From NCBI GenBank assembly GCA_018897225.1, contig JAHILC010000180.1, forward strand, positions 1 through 7,553: 7,553 nt of DNA, in the 5' to 3' direction. The translations under genes were made by a program, and so were the position numbers. The notes beneath the pieces were generated by a model that worked only from the letters and a program-made list of their open reading frames with translations, searched no databases and was not told the DNA's origin. Source of the stretch: Actinomycetota bacterium (GTDB lineage: Bacteria > Actinomycetota > Humimicrobiia > Humimicrobiales > Humimicrobiaceae). Positions 1 through 6,048 of the stretch are shown piece by piece (positions within the stretch are counted from its first letter, which is position 1; each line of letters starts with the position of its first letter).

Positions 1-893
1 CCCATGGAAGAATGGAAGGCGAAGAAATTGAAAAAATAATGCAGGACTTCTTAGACAAAAAGTACGATGTACTTCTTACCACTTCAATTATTGAGTCAGG
101 CATGGACATCAGCAATGTAAATACTCTCATTGTTGAAGACTCTCACAGGTTTGGGCTTGCTCAGATGTACCAGCTCCGGGGAAGAGTCGGCAGATCATCT
201 GAAAAAGCCTATGCCTACTTTTTTTATCCTGACAGAATGCATCTAAATTTCCAGTCATTTCAAAGGCTTAAAACGCTTTCAGATTATACTGAACTTGGTT
301 CAGGATACAAGGTAGCAATGAAAGACCTGGAAATACGAGGCGCTGGAGAACTTTTAGGCGCCAGGCAGCATGGACATATTAACAGCGTAGGATTTGATAT
401 GTACTGCCAGATAATAAAGGAAGAAGTTGAAAAGTTGAAAGGCATTGAAATAGAGGAAGATGTCAATGTGCATATAGAGCTTCCGGTGAGCGCTTATATT
501 CCAAAAAATTATATAAAAAATGAAAAAGAAAGAGTAAATATTTATAAGGCGTTAGGCAGCGCTAAAAGTGAGGAGAATATAAAGAGTATAGCTTCAAACA
601 TTGCTGATAGGTACGGGAACGCTCCAAAGCCGGTAAAAAATTTAATCAATATTGCTATTATAAAAAATATATTAAAAAAGGCTAAGATCGAAAAGATTAT
701 TTATAATTCAAGCAGGGGAGTATTACTGAAAAAAATATTGATGAGCGCTGCAAGCGCTGCTAAAATGAGCAGTAAAAATCCCAATCTTGTATATTTGCCG
801 AGAAGCGGTGAGATTCTTATTAAAAATTCTGTTAAAAATTTAGATTTAGATTTAGTATTAAGCACTTTAAGTGATATAATAGGCTTTATTTAA
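1..893 (+). CDS. mfd: Transcription-repair coupling factor Mfd, C-terminal part (5' end outside window)
   Basis: Mfd is a cytoplasmic ATP-driven DNA translocase that displaces stalled RNA polymerase and recruits UvrA to lesions. The frame is open from the window edge: the codons before the first ATG (12) read His-Gly-Arg-Met-Glu-Gly, which fits the conserved Mfd run before helicase motif V, so the ATG is internal and the gene is cut by the window. Seen in order: motif V TTSIIESGMDI (about nt 78-110), motif VI QLRGRVGR (about 171-194) with the arginine fingers, then the post-helicase segment DLEIRGAGELLG (about 324-359), typical of Mfd and RecG, and from about 474 the TRCF C-terminal domain that autoinhibits UvrA binding. 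The C-terminal domain is divergent but complete, ending at TAA 891-893. It is followed after 60 bp by the foldase gene on the same strand, with no terminator between them. Family identity is very secure. Confidence 0.96.
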   Translation, partial: HGRMEGEEIEKIMQDFLDKKYDVLLTTSIIESGMDISNVNTLIVEDSHRFGLAQMYQLRGRVGRSSEKAYAYFFYPDRMHLNFQSFQRLKTLSDYTELGSGYKVAMKDLEIRGAGELLGARQHGHINSVGFDMYCQIIKEEVEKLKGIEIEEDVNVHIELPVSAYIPKNYIKNEKERVNIYKALGSAKSEENIKSIASNIADRYGNAPKPVKNLINIAIIKNILKKAKIEKIIYNSSRGVLLKKILMSAASAAKMSSKNPNLVYLPRSGEILIKNSVKNLDLDLVLSTLSDIIGFI

Positions 894-942
894 AATCCGG
901 GAGCATTATAAAGCAAATTTAAGCATTATCAAAATTATAAAA

Positions 943-947
943 AAGGA
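943..947 (+). promoter_or_regulatory. Shine-Dalgarno AAGGA deciding a TTG start
   Basis: AAGGA lies 6 bases before TTG 954-956. No ATG or GTG lies nearby in this frame with a comparable site, so this supports initiation at TTG for the foldase gene. Confidence 0.6.
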
Positions 948-953
948 TTTAAA

Positions 954-2198
954 TTGAGCGAAGATAATAACGAAAAAAAAGATTTTAAAAAAATATATCA
1001 CTGGGATGATGAAGAAATAATAAGGGAAAAGGAAGAAATAAAAGAGATCCAGAGAGCGAAAAAGAAGACACTTAAAAACCAGCCAAAACACAAAACTGTC
1101 CAGGAAACCAAAAAAGGATTAACTAAAACAGCCAAAATCTTAATTTCAGTTGTAAGTGTAATTGTAGCGCTTGCAGTAGCTGCCGGGGTGGCTTTTGGTT
1201 ATTTTGGTTACAGATTTGACTTCAGCAAAACTTTAGCCACAGTCAATGGCGCTAGTATTAAACAGAATAAAGTAGACACATATGTTGAATTCCTGAAAAA
1301 CCAGAATCCCACGTCTGTTCCTGCAGATAATACTCCGGAATTTAAAACCCTTCAGGCTAATATCCTTGATTCATTAATAGTTTTAAAGGTTCTTCAAAAT
1401 TATGCTGATAAAAATAATTTTAAGGTAACCCAGAAAGAAATTGACGACGCTTACCAGAAAATTGTAAAAAGTTACCCATCTGAGAGCGATCTTGAAAAGG
1501 ACCTGGTTGCTAAAAAAATAAGCAAAGATTTTCTGATGGATCAAGTTTCGAGTCAGGTTCTTAGAGATAAAATTTATACGGATGTTACAAAAAATATAAC
1601 CATTTCTGATGCAGAAGTTAAGAAATATTATGATGACAACAAAGAATCCTTGTTTAAGGTACCGGAACAGATTCAGGTAAGTCACATTTTGATAAAATTC
1701 AACGTACCGGAAGGACAGGAGCTTACCGAACAATTAAAAAAAGAAGCTAATGATAAAATTAAGGCCGTACAGGAAAAATTAAAAAGCGGGGAAGATTTTG
1801 CAGCGCTTGCAAAGTCATACTCTGAAGATACTGCAAGCAAAGAAAATGGCGGGGATATAGGATTTATCAGTGCAGGCCAAACCATTAAAGAATTCGAAGA
1901 TAAAGCTTTTGCATTAAAAGTTGGAGAAGTAAGCGATATAGTAGAAACTACTTTTGGCTATCATTTAATCAAAGCTACAGATCATAAAGATGAATATATT
2001 AAAGATTTCAGTGAAGTAACTGACACGATTAAATCCTATCTTTTAAATAGTAGGCAAATCGGTGAGTGGGAAAAATTTGCATATGATCTTATACTTAAGA
2101 CAAATATAAAATATACTACTGATCTCAAGGGTGCACTTCTTGACATAAATAAAAATAATCAGGGTACAGGCACAAGTGATACAACCGAGACTACTTAA
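954..2198 (+). CDS. Membrane-anchored parvulin-type peptidyl-prolyl isomerase (PrsA/SurA-like foldase)
   Basis: The 414-residue product should catalyse cis-trans isomerisation of prolyl bonds and help fold secreted proteins outside the membrane. It starts at TTG with AAGGA 6 bases upstream. Residues 1-60 are a highly charged, Lys/Glu-rich tail. Residues about 61-83 form one hydrophobic segment (KILISVVSVIVALAVAAGVA), so the topology is N-in with the rest outside. Residues about 88-235 resemble the SurA N-terminal chaperone domain (TVNGASIKQNKVDTY). Residues about 237-345 are a complete rotamase domain: QVSHILIK with His244, GEDFAALAKSYSED, GGDIGF, and FGYHLIK with His337. The two histidines match those conserved in active parvulins. 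The tail is Thr/Asn/Gly-rich and probably disordered. There is no cysteine lipobox, unlike Bacillus PrsA, so the protein is held by the transmembrane helix. It lies between mfd and mazG in an apparent operon; mazG starts 11 bp downstream. Function is secure at family level, client proteins unknown. Confidence 0.92.
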   Translation: MSEDNNEKKDFKKIYHWDDEEIIREKEEIKEIQRAKKKTLKNQPKHKTVQETKKGLTKTAKILISVVSVIVALAVAAGVAFGYFGYRFDFSKTLATVNGASIKQNKVDTYVEFLKNQNPTSVPADNTPEFKTLQANILDSLIVLKVLQNYADKNNFKVTQKEIDDAYQKIVKSYPSESDLEKDLVAKKISKDFLMDQVSSQVLRDKIYTDVTKNITISDAEVKKYYDDNKESLFKVPEQIQVSHILIKFNVPEGQELTEQLKKEANDKIKAVQEKLKSGEDFAALAKSYSEDTASKENGGDIGFISAGQTIKEFEDKAFALKVGEVSDIVETTFGYHLIKATDHKDEYIKDFSEVTDTIKSYLLNSRQIGEWEKFAYDLILKTNIKYTTDLKGALLDINKNNQGTGTSDTTETT

Positions 2199-2209
2199 GG
2201 CGGAAGCCA

Positions 2210-3043
2210 ATGACAATTGAATTAACAGAAAAACTGTTGAACAATTTAGGTAATACAATAAATCCGGGGGAGTTGTTTTTGATACTAGTTGCTGTCATGG
2301 AAAAGCTAAGGTCTGAGAAAGGTTGTGTCTGGGACAGGGAACAAACTCATAAGACTATCAAGAAAAACCTTGTTGAAGAAGCTTACGAAGCTGTTGAATC
2401 AATCGAGGGTGAGAGTTACCAGGAATTAAAAGAAGAGCTTGGTGATATCCTTCTCCAGGTCGTGTTCCACAGCCAGATTGCCCAAGAAAATTCTGAATTC
2501 GATATAAATGACGTGCTTCGAAACATTTTGAATAAACTTGTTAGGAGACACCCTCATGTATTTGGGGATAAACTGGTAGCAGGCAGCCAGGAAGTTCTGG
2601 CAAACTGGGAAGATATAAAAAAAGAGGAAAGAAAAGAGAAATCAAGCAACGATCTGTCTGTTTTTACAAATATTCCTAAAATGCTGCCATCACTTCATTA
2701 TGCCAATGAAATACAATCAAGAGCTGCAAGATTTGGGTTTGACTGGGAAAAAAGCAATGATGTTCTTGATAAAATAAAAGAGGAAATTGAAGAACTGGAA
2801 AGGGAACTTTCAGGTAGGAAAATCGGCCAAATATCTGACGAGCTTGGCGATATTTTATTCAGCATTGTAAATTTAAGCAGGCGCTTAAAGATTGACAGCG
2901 AGGAGAGTTTAAAAAATACGTGCAAAAAATTCATTAATAGATTTGATTTTATGGAAGACTATGCTTTAAAACATGGCCTTGATTTTAAGAATCTATCGCT
3001 TGTTGAAAAGGAAGAACTCTGGGAAATTGCAAAAAAGAGTTAA
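2210..3043 (+). CDS. mazG: Nucleoside triphosphate pyrophosphohydrolase MazG
   Basis: MazG hydrolyses NTPs and dNTPs to the monophosphate and pyrophosphate in the cytoplasm. It clears aberrant nucleotides and in some bacteria influences ppGpp levels. The 277-residue protein has the full double-domain form, close to the 263 residues of E. coli MazG. The first domain (about 25-125) carries LRSEKGCVWDREQTH, the metal-binding EEAYE (56-60) and EELGD (75-79), then RRHPHVFGD (112-120). The second domain (about 165-277) carries RAARFGFDW (171-179), EEIEELERE (191-199) and DELGD (210-214). Both acidic helix pairs needed for Mg2+ look intact. The start ATG has AAGGCGGA (2197-2204) 5 bases upstream and overlapping the previous stop codon, so translation is probably coupled to the foldase gene. 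About 20 residues before the conserved region are not family-typical; ATG at about 2297 is a less likely alternative because it lacks a comparable site. Confidence 0.95.
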   Translation: MTIELTEKLLNNLGNTINPGELFLILVAVMEKLRSEKGCVWDREQTHKTIKKNLVEEAYEAVESIEGESYQELKEELGDILLQVVFHSQIAQENSEFDINDVLRNILNKLVRRHPHVFGDKLVAGSQEVLANWEDIKKEERKEKSSNDLSVFTNIPKMLPSLHYANEIQSRAARFGFDWEKSNDVLDKIKEEIEELERELSGRKIGQISDELGDILFSIVNLSRRLKIDSEESLKNTCKKFINRFDFMEDYALKHGLDFKNLSLVEKEELWEIAKKS

Positions 3044-3056
3044 AATATGTTATACT
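3027..3056 (+). promoter_or_regulatory. Candidate sigma70-type promoter for the DivIC/Ppx genes
   Basis: TTGCAA (3027-3032), an 18-base spacer and TATACT (3051-3056), preceded by an extended -10 TG (3048-3049). It overlaps the end of mazG and would start transcription near 3063, about 87 bases before the septum gene. The match is good, but the region is AT-rich, so chance matches are possible. Confidence 0.5.
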
Positions 3057-3069
3057 TATTATTAGATAA

Positions 3070-3085
3070 AAATTAATATTAATTT
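3070..3085. repeat. Perfect 16-bp AT-only palindrome after the candidate promoter
   Basis: AAATTAATATTAATTT reads the same on both strands. It begins about 14 bases after the -10 at 3051-3056, where a repressor site could sit. With only A and T it may be accidental, so an operator role is a guess. Confidence 0.3.
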
Positions 3086-3149
3086 AAAAAAATAATAAAT
3101 ATTTTTTCCAGTAAGAATCGTAGCAATATTTATTGAAAAAATAAACAAA

Positions 3150-3593
3150 ATGGAAAAAAATATTAAGGTTATCGGTGGGCTGTCAAGAAAGGCCAAAATA
3201 AATATTTTCATTGCAGTCTTCATAATATTTATACTGCTTTTTGTTTTTTCTTCTCTAAATCAAATATCCAATATTATTAAAAAACGTGAAAAACTGATTG
3301 AACTTGAAGAAAAGTTAAACTCGTCAAGAAATAAGAATATAAAGCTTCTTGCTGAAGAAAAAAGCTTGTATCAGGATGAAGCAATCGAGCTTGAAGCAAG
3401 AAAACAGTTCAATATGACCAAGGGTTTTGAAACTAATTATTTTGTACAAATAGAGGAAGAACAAATAAAAGAAGACGATACTGCGGTAAATGATAATAGT
3501 TCCCAATCTCAGAGTCTACTTGGAAATGTGTATTCAGATTCCAATTTATGGGGCAATATTGCTATTTTGTATAACAGGGAAATAAAAGAATAA
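3150..3593 (+). CDS. Septum formation initiator, DivIC/FtsB/FtsL family
   Basis: A 147-residue single-pass membrane protein with the architecture of DivIC/FtsB, which acts in the divisome bridging FtsQ/DivIB and FtsL and helps activate septal peptidoglycan synthesis. A basic cytoplasmic N-terminus (1-15) precedes a transmembrane helix at about 16-37. A Leu/Glu/Lys-rich coiled coil follows (about 40-75), then EAIELEARKQFNMTKGFET (77-95), which matches the family's conserved segment after the coil (Glu-x-x-Ala-Arg ... Met/Leu-x-x-x-Gly-Glu). The last 50 residues are acidic, Ser/Asn/Gln-rich and probably extracellular and flexible. No convincing Shine-Dalgarno precedes the ATG (an A-rich GAAAAAATAAAC only). 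Its position between mazG and ppx matches the actinobacterial septum-initiator gene, which supports the call; sequence divergence prevents choosing between DivIC and FtsB naming. Confidence 0.82.
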   Translation: MEKNIKVIGGLSRKAKINIFIAVFIIFILLFVFSSLNQISNIIKKREKLIELEEKLNSSRNKNIKLLAEEKSLYQDEAIELEARKQFNMTKGFETNYFVQIEEEQIKEDDTAVNDNSSQSQSLLGNVYSDSNLWGNIAILYNREIKE

Positions 3594-3648
3594 GCAGACA
3601 AATTATGCAATCAATTCTTAATTAATTATAAACACACCCTTTCTTCAA

Positions 3649-4596
3649 ATGAAACTAGCCGCAATTGATATCGGAACAAATTCCACAAGGTTATTGATAT
3701 CCTGTTGTAAAAAAAAACCAGGCAGTACTTATAAACTTACGACACTTGCAAGGGAAATGAAAATTACCCGCATTGGAAAAAATCTGGATAAGACGGGTTT
3801 GATTTCCAAGCATTCTGCAGAAGAAACTATGGAAGTTCTGGCGAGTTACCTTAAAAAGATAAAAGGCGAAGGTGTTGAAAGTTTCAGGGTTGTCGGGACA
3901 AGCGCTTTAAGGAAAGCAAAAAATACAATCTGGTTCAAAAAACTTGTAAATGAAAAGCTCGGCATCAATGTTGAAGTGATTACAGGGAGGCAAGAAGCAC
4001 GGCTGAGCTTTTGTGGGGCTTTAAGGGGTGTGGCACTATCGCATCAAACTGATTTAAAGAATATTTTAGTAATCGATATAGGCGGGGGGAGCACAGAGTT
4101 TATTCTTGGCAGCCATGAAGATAAAATTATTTTGGTGCAAAGCATTGATCTGGGCTGCGTCAATCTGACTGAAAGATTCATTAAAAATTCAGCCGGCAAA
4201 CCAGGCAATCATGAACTGACAGACTTAAATGAATTTATTTCAACCAGGCTAATAGATTTAGTTAATAAAATTAAAAAACGAGGATTCTCTATCCTGGTTG
4301 GCCTGGCAGGCACAATTTCAACATTAGCTGCAGTAGATTTGGAGCTGCTAGCATATAGTAAGAATAAAATTCATCACCATATTTTATCAGAACAGAAAAT
4401 AAGGCAAATTTATGGATTATTTTGCAGTGTAAATCTTGAAGAAAGAAAAAAAATTGCCGGGCTTGATCCAAAAAGGGCAGACATAATCATAAGTGGCACT
4501 GCTATTTTGCTTCAGATTATGAATATGCTTGATGTGGAAAAATTGCTTGTCAGTGAAGATGATATTTTGGATGGAATTGTTTACAGTCTATTGTAA
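3649..4596 (+). CDS. ppx: Exopolyphosphatase / guanosine pentaphosphate phosphatase family protein (Ppx/GppA)
   Basis: A 315-residue member of the ASKHA-fold Ppx/GppA family, which removes phosphate from polyphosphate and/or converts pppGpp to ppGpp in the cytoplasm. Seen: phosphate-1 motif IDIGTNSTR (6-14), TSALRKAKN (84-92), ITGRQEARL (111-119) where Glu116 aligns with the candidate catalytic glutamate, phosphate-2 motif VIDIGGGSTE (141-150), and GLAGTISTLAA (218-228). At this length it is the short, two-domain form typical of actinobacterial Ppx, lacking the C-terminal HD-like domains of the about 500-residue E. coli enzymes. The ATG is followed at once by the conserved first strand, which fixes the start although no clear Shine-Dalgarno is visible in the 55-bp gap after the septum gene. 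All key motifs are intact. Polyphosphate versus pppGpp preference cannot be read from sequence. Confidence 0.94.
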   Translation: MKLAAIDIGTNSTRLLISCCKKKPGSTYKLTTLAREMKITRIGKNLDKTGLISKHSAEETMEVLASYLKKIKGEGVESFRVVGTSALRKAKNTIWFKKLVNEKLGINVEVITGRQEARLSFCGALRGVALSHQTDLKNILVIDIGGGSTEFILGSHEDKIILVQSIDLGCVNLTERFIKNSAGKPGNHELTDLNEFISTRLIDLVNKIKKRGFSILVGLAGTISTLAAVDLELLAYSKNKIHHHILSEQKIRQIYGLFCSVNLEERKKIAGLDPKRADIIISGTAILLQIMNMLDVEKLLVSEDDILDGIVYSLL

Positions 4597-4608
4597 TTTT
4601 GTTAAAAT
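4580..4608 (+). promoter_or_regulatory. Promoter of tRNA-Leu, inside the 3' end of ppx
   Basis: TTTACA (4580-4585), a 17-base spacer and TAAAAT (4603-4608), with an extended -10 TG at 4600-4601. Each hexamer has one mismatch to the consensus, and the predicted start at about 4615 lies a few bases before the mature tRNA. Confidence 0.7.
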
Positions 4609-4620
4609 AATTCAGTCATC

Positions 4621-4708
4621 GCCCGAGTGGCGGAATTGGTAGACGCAACGGACTTAAAATCCGTTGAGGTTTATCCTCGTGCCGGTTCGATTCCGGCCTC
4701 GGGCACCA
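4621..4708 (+). tRNA. tRNA-Leu, anticodon UAA, CCA encoded
   Basis: Class II tRNA reading UUA (and UUG by wobble). The acceptor arms GCCCGAG (4621-4627) and CTCGGGC (4698-4704) pair perfectly, followed by discriminator A4705, as usual for leucine tRNAs, and encoded CCA 4706-4708. The anticodon stem ACGGA/TCCGT encloses loop CTTAAAA with TAA at 4655-4657. A long variable arm with a GAGG/CCTC stem and a T arm GCCGG-TTCGATT-CCGGC (4681-4697) complete the cloverleaf. The 3' end of such genes is a common integration site, and the composition and gene content change right after it. Confidence 0.98.
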
Positions 4709-4720
4709 CTTTAAAACTAT

Positions 4721-4750
4721 TTGACAAAATGATAAATAATTTGTTATATT
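4721..4750 (+). promoter_or_regulatory. Near-consensus promoter of the candidate small RNA
   Basis: TTGACA (4721-4726, perfect) and TATATT (4745-4750) with the extended -10 TGT (4742-4744) and an 18-base spacer; read as TTATAT (4744-4749) the spacer is 17. This is the strongest promoter match in the window. The predicted start is at G4758-G4759, at the foot of the first hairpin. Confidence 0.75.
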
Positions 4751-4757
4751 ATTAATT

Positions 4758-4805
4758 GGATCGTGGAACACGATCGGCAAGTCCCTGAGGGGACTTGTTT
4801 CGTTT
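4758..4805 (+). ncRNA. Candidate compact two-hairpin small RNA next to DUF3800
   Basis: The predicted transcript is only about 45-48 bases. Hairpin 1 (4759-4775) is GATCGTG-GAA-CACGATC, a perfect 7-bp stem with a 3-base loop. A GG linker (4776-4777) follows. Hairpin 2 (4778-4797) is CAAGTCCC-TGAG-GGGACTTG, a perfect 8-bp stem with a 4-base loop, then TTTCGTTT. Promoter, structured body and terminator are all directly visible, and the two stems occupy nearly the whole RNA, leaving no room for a coding sequence. Several structured RNA motifs near DUF3800 genes have been described by comparative genomics (named DUF3800-I and onward, from memory); whether this matches one of them cannot be judged here. 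It could act as a partner or substrate of the DUF3800 protein, or as an antisense regulator at its 3' end. The sober alternative is a tRNA-operon terminator with an incidental promoter. Confidence 0.55.
4778..4805 (+). terminator. Intrinsic terminator (second hairpin plus T-rich tract)
   Basis: The 8-bp GC-containing stem with a 4-base loop is followed at once by TTTCGTTT. It would end the small RNA and also any tRNA-Leu read-through. The T tract is interrupted by CG, so efficiency may be moderate. On the - strand no T run follows the hairpin, so it should not stop DUF3800 transcripts well. Confidence 0.65.
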
Positions 4806-5628
4806 AGGGGAATACTTTTAATCCATATCCTAAATAGTCGGAATTTGGAAACTGTCTATAGATTTTATCTTCCAATACTTCAAAAACTAAATTAACTCTT
4901 TCTGGATATATTATTTTTGTTGCAATTGGATATGCTATAAGATCGGCAATTTGTGTTCCAGTATTATTTTCAGATTTATCAACAAATTTAAATGATTTAA
5001 TTTTACTTTTAAATCTTTCATTAGTTATATACTTTGTTCCATTAGACAGTATTAGTTGATATTGTGTAAATAGCTGGCCGTCTTCTTTTTTACCCCTTGA
5101 TTCTGCAACTATTTCAATAAAATCACATCCGATATTATCAGTATAAAAAATACTTCTTTCCAAGATAAATGAGAGCGACATATTATAAGGATTATCTGCT
5201 CTTGGACCATATTGCTGAATTAGCTTGTTTTTATTTATTGCTGATGAAATAAGTATAAATTTGGATTTTTTTAATAAGTTATCTAAATCTTTATAAAAAT
5301 CTGTTCTCTTATTTATATCTCCAAGACATTTAAATTGTTTTTGCCATTTTCTTATATCCCGAGAGTGCAGAATTATATTTGGATCATTAAAATGTTTGAT
5401 TTTTAACTCTTTAACTTCATGAATAAAAAAGTCTCTATAATAACCTTCTTCAAATATACAACAAGCAAGTAGAAAAATCGGAAATTCTTGATTTATTTTT
5501 TTTAATCCATGATGGCCAGACTCATCTAAGAATAGAATGCAAGTTTTATTTTGATAATGTCGGTGCTTACTTAATTGGTTATATGAATAAAAAAATAAAT
5601 GATAAGAGATTACTGCGAAATAAAGCAT
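4804..5628 (-). CDS. DUF3800 domain protein, predicted RNase H-fold nuclease
   Basis: The 274-residue product carries the DUF3800 signature, a family widespread in phages, islands and defence-rich regions and thought to have an RNase H-like fold; its biochemistry is uncharacterised as far as I know. Seen: strand 1 motif ILFLDESG (31-38) with acidic Asp35 and Glu36, HSRDIR (88-93) with His88 and Asp91, IVAESRGKKED (173-183) with Glu176, Arg178 and Asp183, and TQIADLIAYP (225-234) with Gln226 and Asp229. These acidic residues are in the usual order and could bind metal, so the core looks intact. Unusually, 30 residues precede the first strand, whereas family members normally begin a few residues before it. 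The ATG at 5626-5628 is the only ATG, GTG, TTG or CTG between the upstream in-frame stop and the motif, and it lacks a Shine-Dalgarno. The gene is convergent with the small RNA, its TAA overlapping the RNA's T tract. Confidence 0.85.
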   Translation of the reverse strand: MLYFAVISYHLFFYSYNQLSKHRHYQNKTCILFLDESGHHGLKKINQEFPIFLLACCIFEEGYYRDFFIHEVKELKIKHFNDPNIILHSRDIRKWQKQFKCLGDINKRTDFYKDLDNLLKKSKFILISSAINKNKLIQQYGPRADNPYNMSLSFILERSIFYTDNIGCDFIEIVAESRGKKEDGQLFTQYQLILSNGTKYITNERFKSKIKSFKFVDKSENNTGTQIADLIAYPIATKIIYPERVNLVFEVLEDKIYRQFPNSDYLGYGLKVFP

Positions 5629-5795
5629 ATTTAATATCTAAAAATTTAGCAAAACCTAAAGAATTATATGGGCATAAAGCTAAAGAATGTATGGATAAAA
5701 ATGATTTATAGAATAAAGAGCCAGTTTATTCTAATAGTTATATTGCAGAAAGATATGGGAAGGTAACTTATAAGGAATTTAATTTAAAAAGATAA
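5583..5795 (+). pseudogene. Possible decayed small gene with one internal TAG
   Basis: From ATG 5583 the frame runs 42 codons to TAG 5709-5711, then continues open for 27 more codons to TAA 5793-5795. The translation (begins MNKKINDKRLLRNKAY; after the stop NKEPVYSNSYIAERYG) is Lys/Asn-rich but looks fairly protein-like, with segments such as KELYGHKAKEC and GKVTYKEFNLK. In DNA this AT-rich such openness is mildly unlikely by chance. No Shine-Dalgarno precedes the ATG, and the first 46 bases overlap the 5' end of the DUF3800 gene on the other strand. I recognise no family. It may be a remnant of a gene disrupted when the DUF3800 segment was placed here, a real 42-residue gene (5583-5711), or noise. 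Confidence 0.25.
5663..5668 (-). promoter_or_regulatory. Possible -10 box for DUF3800
   Basis: On the - strand a perfect TATAAT lies 34 bases before the DUF3800 ATG. No good -35 hexamer is found at the right distance, so this is only the best available candidate in AT-rich DNA. Confidence 0.3.
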
Positions 5796-5940
5796 TTTAA
5801 ACTTGATTGTATTTAGGCATAAAATAGATTCATCCTATTTTTAATTTAAATTGATGGAAATATTAAATTAATAATAACTATGTACAAAAAATTAAATGAT
5901 GTAATATACTGTAATTGTAACTTATTTTAGTTAAAACAAG

Positions 5941-5970
5941 TTGGAAAGAGTAAAAATATTAGTGTATACT
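5941..5970 (+). promoter_or_regulatory. Candidate promoter of the TIGR04255 operon
   Basis: TTGGAA (5941-5946, four of six consensus bases), an 18-base spacer and TATACT (5965-5970). It implies a leader of about 155 bases. Other -10-like boxes at 5905-5910 (with TGTACA at 5881-5886) and TATAAT at 6013-6018 and 6076-6081 compete with it; the choice is uncertain. Confidence 0.35.
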
Positions 5971-5980
5971 ATTACTAATA
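5957..5980. repeat. Inverted repeat enclosing the candidate -10 box
   Basis: TATTAGT (5957-5963) and ACTAATA (5974-5980) are perfect 7-bp inverted arms, and the 10-base centre contains TATACT. A regulator bound here would cover the promoter. AT-rich composition makes chance occurrence possible. Confidence 0.35.
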
Positions 5981-6015
5981 ATTAAAGTAATTAATAATAA
6001 TTTATGAAATTCTAT

Positions 6016-6048
6016 AATAATGTATTTTACGTAAATATCTACATTATT
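6016..6048. repeat. Nested palindrome upstream of the TIGR04255 operon
   Basis: The outer arms AATAATGTA (6016-6024) and TACATTATT (6040-6048) are perfect 9-bp inverted repeats. Within them lies a perfect 10-bp palindrome, TTTACGTAAA (6026-6035), with centres 1.5 bp apart. It could be an operator or an mRNA hairpin in the leader; no T run follows, so it is not an obvious terminator. Confidence 0.4.

Noticed and set aside
906..1091. Antisense open frame over the start of the foldase gene
   Set aside because: It is the complement of a clearly coding, Lys-rich region; the Phe/Leu/Tyr-rich translation is a composition artefact.
1383..1733. 116-residue antisense open frame within the foldase gene
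   Set aside because: It lies wholly opposite a well-supported gene with intact rotamase motifs and has no ribosome site or recognisable motif.
2698..2934. Antisense open frame within mazG
   Set aside because: It mirrors the second MazG domain, whose acidic helices give Ser/Leu-rich antisense translations.
3085..3108. A-run followed by T-run between mazG and the septum gene, resembling a terminator
   Set aside because: The stem would be entirely A-T and the T run ends in CC; such structures are expected in this AT-rich gap and there is no stable hairpin.
4681..4708. Second copy of the tRNA 3' end as an attachment site
   Set aside because: I found no repeat of this segment elsewhere in the window; if it exists it is outside.
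4758..4805. Hairpins as a CRISPR repeat or transposon end
   Set aside because: Each hairpin occurs once in the window, with no regularly spaced copies and no flanking target duplication.
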